Positions 1-4,771 of a DNA stretch of 5,834 nt are shown in pieces. Source of the stretch: Kiritimatiellia bacterium (GTDB lineage Bacteria > Verrucomicrobiota > Kiritimatiellia > RFP12 > UBA1067). The translations under genes were made by a program, and so were the position numbers. The notes under the pieces were generated by a model. The model had not been told where the DNA came from. It did no database searches and saw only the letters and a list, made by a program, of their open reading frames with translations. The DNA is taken from positions 1-5,834 of the forward strand of contig JAGBZQ010000006.1 of NCBI GenBank assembly GCA_017628165.1, written 5' to 3'. How positions within the stretch are numbered: position 1 is the stretch's first letter; every line of letters starts with the position of its first letter.

Positions 1-547
1 CTTCGCCGTAATTCTGAGTCATGAAATCGACGAAATTCGCTCCCGGCACGTATTTTCCGTAATGCCGGCCGCCGCGCAAGGCATTATATCGCTTGTTGAG
101 TACTGCACTCGGATCAGTGCACCCGCGGTACCAAACCGCATAATTACGCGTCCAATCAGCCATCGCCTCCGTAAAAACACTATCGCTGCCCATGTCGAGA
201 ACGTGCGTCATCTCATGACACAACAGCCCCATGCCGGGATTGTCGCCAGGGTTCGTTCCGACTTTCCAGACTATGCGCCTGCCGGTCGCAAAAGCGGGAT
301 TGCCTCCTTTTACAGGATTGAGAAAAAGCTCGAGATTAAAATTCTCATGCAGCTCACTGCGGCCCGTTTCACCATAGAGAGCCTTGCATATTTTCTGCGC
401 CACCACATCCATCTGCTCACGCAGATAATTTCTTTCGGCCCATTCACGCAAATTTTGAGGCGTATCTTTATGATAATAAACATTAAGGGCTGACGCTGAA
501 AACGAAGCCGCTAATATTGCACAAAAGAAAATAATATATCTAAACAT
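1..547 (-). CDS. Secreted BSP-like zinc metallopeptidase (3' end off window)
   Basis: This frame is open from ATG at 547 to the left edge with no stop, giving 182 residues of a C-terminally incomplete protein. Residues 1-20 form a Sec signal peptide: Arg3, a hydrophobic core, and a probable cut after Ala-Ser-Ala (18-20). Residues 110-115 read CHEMTH, a HExxH zincin motif (His111 and His115 as zinc ligands, Glu112 as general base). It is followed by MGSD, then TEAMADW (126-132), where Glu127 or Asp131 could give a third ligand, and GANFVDFMTQNYG (169-181). This order (HEMTH, then E-x-x-ADW, then a FxDFM-type helix) matches, from memory, the plant basic secretory protein peptidase family, which has bacterial members. 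It would act in the periplasm or outside the cell; the substrate is unknown. It starts 35 bases after the second dus gene and may be the last operon member shown. No Shine-Dalgarno is evident; the start is set by the signal peptide. The zincin call is firm, the BSP assignment fairly so. Confidence 0.82.
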   Translation of the reverse strand, partial: MFRYIIFFCAILAASFSASALNVYYHKDTPQNLREWAERNYLREQMDVVAQKICKALYGETGRSELHENFNLELFLNPVKGGNPAFATGRRIVWKVGTNPGDNPGMGLLCHEMTHVLDMGSDSVFTEAMADWTRNYAVWYRGCTDPSAVLNKRYNALRGGRHYGKYVPGANFVDFMTQNYGE

Positions 548-582
548 CTTTTATCAAACTTTGTGGGATTTTTTCATCTATA
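548..582 (-). other. 35-base A/T-rich spacer before the metallopeptidase gene
   Basis: This is the longest non-coding stretch in the window, between the TGA of the second dus gene and the ATG of the metallopeptidase. On the minus strand it contains an A6 run and ends in GATAAAAG directly before the ATG. No Shine-Dalgarno of GGAG type, no inverted repeat able to form a terminator, and no convincing -35/-10 pair is visible. The simplest reading is a leader within one transcript, but a separate weak promoter cannot be excluded. Confidence 0.5.
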
Positions 583-1494
583 TCAATCAGAGGGGGAGAT
601 TCGATGTGCGATAATCATCCGCAGCTCTTCAACGCTTCTCGCCATTTTAACGATTCGCCATGTACGCGCCCAGGCGGGGAAAACCGCCCAATACGCCAAA
701 AGCTCCTTCATACGCCCAAGAACAGCCCTATCCGAGCCAAACTCCGCAATCGATTCCAAGATATACCTTTCAAGAAGATCTCCAATGTCGTTGCGCTTTG
801 AAAGCTCCCGCACGAAAGCGCGGCCGATCATGACATCGGCAAGCTGAACATCCCCGATCCCCTCCTGCGGAAACCTCACCCTCCCCCCTTCAATCGCCGC
901 ATCGCCATTGAAAACAAGGGGAATCGCAGATTGTGATGCCACGAGGCTAAACGCCTGCATATCGCACTCGCCATCGTACATCTGCCGCGCAGTCCTGGCG
1001 TGAACCGTAAGAAAGCGAAGCGGAAAGCGATTTATCTCCTGCATGAGCCCAAGAAGTTCATCGGTGCGCTCTACGCCAAGACGCGTTTTAATGGAGAACG
1101 CCCCCGCACCCATTACATCGCACCCTGTCTCGATCATCCGCATAAGAACATCACGCGTCTTGAGAAGACCACTTCCGCGAAATTTGTTGCGCACCATCGG
1201 ATAAGGGCAGCCGCAATTAAGATCCGCCGTCTTATAGCCGTGCGCCTTTATCCGCTGAAGGCAAAACTTAAGAGCCGCAGGATCCTTGCCGATAAACTGC
1301 GGGGTTACCAGAAGGCGTCCGCTTGAAACGTCATCTACCGCTGGCTTAAGCTCACGATCCTTGAGAGGATCCACGCCAGAATTTGCCGCGATGAACGGAG
1401 TAAAGGCTTCCGTAAAGCCATATTCGGCAAGAGGTCCGGAAAAGACCTTGCGAAAGGAGCGCACCGTAACGCCTCTCAAAGGCGCAAGAATCAT
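583..1494 (-). CDS. dus: tRNA-dihydrouridine synthase, divergent second paralogue
   Basis: This 303-residue FMN-dependent enzyme should reduce uridine to dihydrouridine in the tRNA D-loop using NADPH, in the cytoplasm. The barrel begins with LAPLRGVT (3-10), the Dus variant of APMxGxT. The motif NCGCP (93-97) carries catalytic Cys96 and is followed by YPMVRNKFRGSGLL. Other signatures are KTR (136-138), VHAR (164-167) with QMYDG (171-175), NGD (196-198) and MIGRA (222-226) for FMN phosphate binding. PYPM followed by RGSGLL resembles the Dus subgroup I recall from Bacteroidetes and some Firmicutes rather than E. coli DusA, DusB or DusC. The usual Asn-Pro after the GRxx motif is replaced by FVRELSKRN. 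The start is secure: the ATG overlaps the tatD stop (ATGA), AAGGAGG lies 4 bases upstream, and the barrel motif begins at residue 3. It is only about a quarter identical by eye to the other Dus here, so it is not a recent duplicate. Which uridine it modifies cannot be read from the sequence. Confidence 0.93.
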   Translation of the reverse strand: MILAPLRGVTVRSFRKVFSGPLAEYGFTEAFTPFIAANSGVDPLKDRELKPAVDDVSSGRLLVTPQFIGKDPAALKFCLQRIKAHGYKTADLNCGCPYPMVRNKFRGSGLLKTRDVLMRMIETGCDVMGAGAFSIKTRLGVERTDELLGLMQEINRFPLRFLTVHARTARQMYDGECDMQAFSLVASQSAIPLVFNGDAAIEGGRVRFPQEGIGDVQLADVMIGRAFVRELSKRNDIGDLLERYILESIAEFGSDRAVLGRMKELLAYWAVFPAWARTWRIVKMARSVEELRMIIAHRISPSD

Positions 1495-2258
1495 GCGCCC
1501 TCCTTGCCGCCCAAGCGGAACAGTTCAAGAGCATTCCCCGTAGTAACTTCGGCGATCCGCTCAAGATCCATCGAATAGAAGTCGGCGAGAAACTTAGCCG
1601 TATGCACCACAAAAGCTGGCTCGTTAGGATTTCCACGCATCGGCACCGGCGCAAGGTAGGGCGTATCGGTCTCGACAAGAAGACGGTCAAGCGGAATAAA
1701 CCGCGCAGATTCGCGCACATTCTCAGCAGCGCGGAACGTCACTATGCCGGACATGGAAATTGAAAAGCCGAGATCAAGAAGCTGCCGGCAAAAAACAGGG
1801 TTGCCGGTAAACGAATGAATTACGCCATGCACAGGTATTTCACGCAAAATCCCGAGAGTATCATCATCCGCTTCACGCGTATGAACAATGACCGGCAAAC
1901 TTTTTTTTCGGGCAATTTCAAGCTGACGCGCAAAAAGATCCATCTGAGCCTTGCGCGTTTCCGGAGAATAGTGGTAATCAAGGACGATTTCTCCTATCGC
2001 CACCGCCCCGTTAAGATTAAGACTCTCCGGAGATCTGTCCAACTGATCGCGATCCCATCCTGCAGATTTACACACGATTGGATACTTGCCAAGATCCTCT
2101 GCCGCCACCTCCACCGCCATGGAAGCGCCTGCGGAGAGCTCATCGCTTCCGCCCACGGCAAGAACCCTTGAGACTCCAGCCTCTCGCGCTCGTGCAAGCA
2201 CGGCTCGAACATACTCTACAGACGGCTCAAAATGAGCATGTGTATCAAAAAATTCCAT
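1491..2258 (-). CDS. tatD: TatD-family metal-dependent hydrolase/deoxyribonuclease
   Basis: This 255-residue TIM-barrel amidohydrolase has the usual TatD/YcfH length. The metal-site motifs appear in order: DTHAH (5-9; His7, His9), AIGE (87-90; Glu90) followed by LDYHY, VIVHTRE (123-129; His126), IHSFTG (147-152; His148), and ETDTPYLAPVP (196-206; Asp198) followed by RGNPNEP. Characterised TatD proteins are Mg-dependent 3'-5' exonucleases or DNases in the cytoplasm; other family members have less certain substrates. One oddity is that the GxHPH segment normally found about 60 residues in is replaced by AGWDR (66-70), and the usual EIGLD is EIVLD. The gene starts 6 bases after the DusB-like gene and has no clear Shine-Dalgarno, but the DTHAH motif fixes the start at this ATG. 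Its last codons (GGKEGA) encode the ribosome binding site of the following dus gene, and its TGA overlaps that gene's ATG. The family assignment is near certain; the substrate is not known. Confidence 0.95.
   Translation of the reverse strand: MEFFDTHAHFEPSVEYVRAVLARAREAGVSRVLAVGGSDELSAGASMAVEVAAEDLGKYPIVCKSAGWDRDQLDRSPESLNLNGAVAIGEIVLDYHYSPETRKAQMDLFARQLEIARKKSLPVIVHTREADDDTLGILREIPVHGVIHSFTGNPVFCRQLLDLGFSISMSGIVTFRAAENVRESARFIPLDRLLVETDTPYLAPVPMRGNPNEPAFVVHTAKFLADFYSMDLERIAEVTTGNALELFRLGGKEGA
1499..1505 (-). promoter_or_regulatory. Shine-Dalgarno AAGGAGG of the second dus gene, inside tatD
   Basis: The minus strand reads AAGGAGG followed by GCGC and then ATG at 1494, a near-perfect anti-16S match at a short 4-base spacing. 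It lies in the Gly-Lys-Glu-Gly codons at the tatD end, next to the ATGA overlap, so ribosomes finishing tatD can restart directly. Confidence 0.85.
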
Positions 2259-2264
2259 TGGCTT

Positions 2265-3212
2265 TTATTTTATAATGTTTTCTATCTCGGCAAGAGTGCG
2301 AACCGAATTGAGCCTTGCGCGCAATGCCGCAGCCCCGGGACGCGAATTGAAATATCTGAACAGATGAACATGCATCTTGACTGACGCAAAGCCGTCAACA
2401 CTCGGGATGCGATCGTACGGGAAATTGCGAATAAGGATCTCGCGAAACTCAAGAAGATACTTAAGGTGGATTTTTGCGGGCGATATATCACCCCAAGGAG
2501 AAGATGTTTCCTCGTCCGGATTCTTGAGCCTGGCGAAAATAAGCGGATCGGCCAAAGACGCCCGTCCGATCATGACGCCTTGAACGCCTGCCGCAGCCAT
2601 GTTTGCAACATCTTTAAGCGTTTTAACGCTACCGTTGCCTATGACTGGAAGACGCGTATTAGCCACCACTTCCGCAAGCTTGCCGTAATGAACTTCGCCG
2701 CCATGCATCTGGCTCGTATAACGCGCATGAACGGCAAGACCTTTCGCTCCGGCCTTCTCGGCGGCATCGGCAAGCTCAAAAATCCTATCCTCACCAGGGC
2801 GCGGCCCCAAGCGGGTCTTGAGAGTTATAGGCAGGGATGTATTCTCGGCCATCACCTTCAAAAGGCGATAGACTTTCTCTGGATCTTCTATAAGCTTCGC
2901 ACCTGCTCCTGCACGCATTATGCGCTGCATGGGACAGCCCGCGTTTAAGTTGAGCTCCGTGAACCGATCTTTGATCAGATCTATCTCTCGCGCCGCTTTT
3001 GCCACATCCTCTTCACGCGCACCAAAAATCTGGCATGCCACTGGACCCTCGCCAGGCATCACCTCCATCAGATGACGAGTAGGCGAATTGCCATGCGCAA
3101 GCGCGGCGGCGGAGACCATCTCGCAGTACGACAGGTCAGCACCACCCTCGAAACACATCTTCCTGAAAGGAGCGTCGGTAAAATCCGCCATGGGAGCGAG
3201 AATAAACTTCAT
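2265..3212 (-). CDS. dus: tRNA-dihydrouridine synthase, DusB-like
   Basis: This 315-residue protein is of normal length for the FMN-dependent Dus family, which reduces tRNA D-loop uridines to dihydrouridine with NADPH. The N-terminal barrel motif APMADFTDAPFR (6-17) is followed by SYCEMVSA (28-35), as in DusB/NifR3-type proteins. NAGCP (90-94) supplies catalytic Cys93 and is followed by a basic loop and GAGAKL (102-107). LKTR (131-134), VHARYTSQMHGG (161-172), IGNGSV (191-196) and MIGRASLADP (214-223) make up the FMN and tRNA-binding parts. The C-terminal part, with VKMHVHLFRYF (278-288), is the helical tRNA-recognition domain; PGAAALRARLN (292-302) resembles the DusB C-terminal end. Tyr in the usual QxYxG segment is His170 here. 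The ATG overlaps the TPR gene's stop (ATGA), with a GAGGAGAAGGG tract just upstream. It is the first gene of a dus-tatD-dus block. Dus membership is certain; the DusB-like subtype is by-eye resemblance. Confidence 0.95.
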   Translation of the reverse strand: MKFILAPMADFTDAPFRKMCFEGGADLSYCEMVSAAALAHGNSPTRHLMEVMPGEGPVACQIFGAREEDVAKAAREIDLIKDRFTELNLNAGCPMQRIMRAGAGAKLIEDPEKVYRLLKVMAENTSLPITLKTRLGPRPGEDRIFELADAAEKAGAKGLAVHARYTSQMHGGEVHYGKLAEVVANTRLPVIGNGSVKTLKDVANMAAAGVQGVMIGRASLADPLIFARLKNPDEETSSPWGDISPAKIHLKYLLEFREILIRNFPYDRIPSVDGFASVKMHVHLFRYFNSRPGAAALRARLNSVRTLAEIENIIK

Positions 3213-4771
3213 TTGCCGCCCTTCTCCTCATTCTGCTCAGTTCTGACGAGAACTGGATCGGCGTAGCCGCTCGCTGGATCTACAACAGCAAACGAAATAA
3301 ATGCAGGAGCACCCCATTCACCGCCAGAATTCCTTCCGAATACAGCCAGATCCACGCGGTTGGTAGGCGAAATAAGATTCTTGGAAACGGACACGATTGC
3401 CGCGTTCTTGTGCGTACCGCCGATTTTCGCCGCTCCCTCCGCGCCATGGACTACCTTAAACGCATACTCGTCGGCGCCTTTTGCCCTGATGATGAACGAA
3501 CGCTCTGAATCGGGACGCCTGAGGACGATTCCCCACGCAGCGGAGGTCGCGTAAGTCAACTCGCCTTTTATGGAATCGCCGGAAAGAAGAGAGCTGAATG
3601 CCACGGATTCAATTTTCGCGGCAGGCGGAATATCCTCCGCCGTCATCTCCTGCGCCATCTTTTTGAGTCTCGCCACATCAAGGCCGTTCGCAGGGAATGC
3701 CGTCGGATGAGCAAGCGCGGAAAGATAATCCTCAGGCGTCTTGACCGTCAAAAGAGATTTCCGCAAAATCATCTGCACAGTCGGCGCAAGAAGCCCCTTC
3801 GCCACAATCGCCTTTTTCACGTCTCTCTTGAGCGATCGGCTGATTTCAAGAGCCGCCCTGAGATAATACTGATCAGACCAGCTCTTACCCTGGGTGACTA
3901 TCCAGTACGGCGCTACGGAAGCAAAGACATCGCCGTTAGTCCCTGCAGGAGAACAGTCGAAAACAGCCGGAAAAACCCATACCTGATTGGAAAAATAGAA
4001 CTTCTCGATATGCCTGAGCCTATATCGCTCGCTCGTCATGAGAGCGCGCGGCAAGGAGCGCCACATAGGCCCGGCCACGAGAGCGCGGCTGCAATTCCCG
4101 AAAACAGGATGCGAGAAAAACATATTCGGAAAATCAAGCCCAATTCCTTTTGCGGCACACGCAGCATCGAAAGATACGGGCGTTATGCCGGGAAATCCCT
4201 TACGCGCAAGAACGGAATGGTTTCCGTCGCGATTCACATACAAATCGCCCGTGTTGCCGTCAATCCATTTACCGTCAAGCTTAAGATGAGCCACAAAGGC
4301 GCCTGAATCAAAATCCCACGAAAGATTGTTCTCGGAGAGAACTACGCGATTGGAATAAGAGCCTATGGCCGGGAGAGGCTGCAAAGGACCCGCAAAAATA
4401 GGGGAATTTTCTAACCTGTCTGCAAGTTCCAGAAGATCATGAAAGCGCTTTTCCCGTGAAACGCTCTTCATATCGGAATCGGCCGAAATGGCCGTGGAGT
4501 TTCTATAGCCGAGACGGATCGCCTTCTCTAACGCATCAAGAGCTTCATCGGTCTTGCCGGCCTTTGCATACGAACAGGCGAGATTGTAGCGCCAAACGGG
4601 CTCCTCCGGAAAAATATCCGTGGCTCTACGGCAAACCTTCCGCATCTGGAACGCATCGTCATCGCGAATCGTCTGAAGAAGCTGGGCTTTCAACTCCTCA
4701 TGCTTCGGCTGAAGAGATGGATAATCAAGAACGGAAACGGCCGCCAAAATGACAGCGGGGAAAAAACTCAT
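3209..4771 (-). CDS. Unknown protein with N-terminal TPR and C-terminal beta-rich domain
   Basis: Taken from ATG at 4771 this is 520 residues. That start overlaps the upstream stop as ATGA and has GAGG 8 bases before it. An in-frame GTG at 4789 would add six residues but has no ribosome binding site. Residues 3-15 are hydrophobic and could be a weak signal peptide or membrane anchor. Residues 57-91 form a TPR (PVWRYNLACSYAKAGKTDEA, then LDALEKAIRLGYR), followed by the common TPR tail in which a segment like DSDMKSVSREKRFHDLLE (98-115) caps the helices. About 140-300 is rich in Trp, Tyr and Phe and predicted beta strand. A helical part (300-380) precedes a second beta domain (385-500) ending in NRVDLAVFGRN and APAFISFAVVDP. 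That ending reminds me of beta-sandwich domains in uncharacterised Verrucomicrobia, Lentisphaerae and Planctomycetes proteins. There is no catalytic motif. The tail is acidic and basic (EEKGGK) and encodes the next gene's ribosome binding site. A role in protein-protein or envelope interaction is inference. Confidence 0.88.
   Translation of the reverse strand: MSFFPAVILAAVSVLDYPSLQPKHEELKAQLLQTIRDDDAFQMRKVCRRATDIFPEEPVWRYNLACSYAKAGKTDEALDALEKAIRLGYRNSTAISADSDMKSVSREKRFHDLLELADRLENSPIFAGPLQPLPAIGSYSNRVVLSENNLSWDFDSGAFVAHLKLDGKWIDGNTGDLYVNRDGNHSVLARKGFPGITPVSFDAACAAKGIGLDFPNMFFSHPVFGNCSRALVAGPMWRSLPRALMTSERYRLRHIEKFYFSNQVWVFPAVFDCSPAGTNGDVFASVAPYWIVTQGKSWSDQYYLRAALEISRSLKRDVKKAIVAKGLLAPTVQMILRKSLLTVKTPEDYLSALAHPTAFPANGLDVARLKKMAQEMTAEDIPPAAKIESVAFSSLLSGDSIKGELTYATSAAWGIVLRRPDSERSFIIRAKGADEYAFKVVHGAEGAAKIGGTHKNAAIVSVSKNLISPTNRVDLAVFGRNSGGEWGAPAFISFAVVDPASGYADPVLVRTEQNEEKGGK
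3219..3229 (-). promoter_or_regulatory. Purine-rich ribosome binding site of the DusB-like gene
   Basis: The minus strand reads GAGGAGAAGGG, ending 6 bases before the ATG at 3212. AAGG gives a 7-base spacing and GAGGAG an 11-base spacing. The tract lies within the Glu-Glu-Lys-Gly codons at the end of the TPR gene, beside the ATGA overlap. Confidence 0.75.

Noticed and set aside
62..493. Plus-strand open frame of 143 codons
   Set aside because: It lies antisense to the metallopeptidase gene, whose signal peptide and HEMTH motif are clear; the plus-strand product has no recognisable domain.
548..620. Possible promoter or terminator between the second dus gene and the metallopeptidase
   Set aside because: TATAGAT and GATTAT resemble -10 boxes, but no -35 element is at proper spacing, and no inverted repeat followed by a T run is present.
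1000..1326. Plus-strand open frame of 108 codons with a very basic product
   Set aside because: It is the complement of the conserved Dus core (NCGCP to VHAR), so the coding signal belongs to the minus strand.
1352..1720. Minus-strand open frame of 122 codons across the tatD/dus junction
   Set aside because: It is a shifted frame over the conserved TatD C-terminal and Dus N-terminal motifs, which show that the other frames are translated.
583..3212. The two dus genes as a recent tandem duplication
   Set aside because: Outside the catalytic motifs they differ strongly in sequence and in N- and C-terminal parts and belong to different subgroups by eye.
3707..4306. Plus-strand open frame of 199 codons, the longest on that strand
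   Set aside because: It lies entirely opposite the TPR gene, and its Arg/His/Pro-rich translation without any motif is typical of an antisense shadow.
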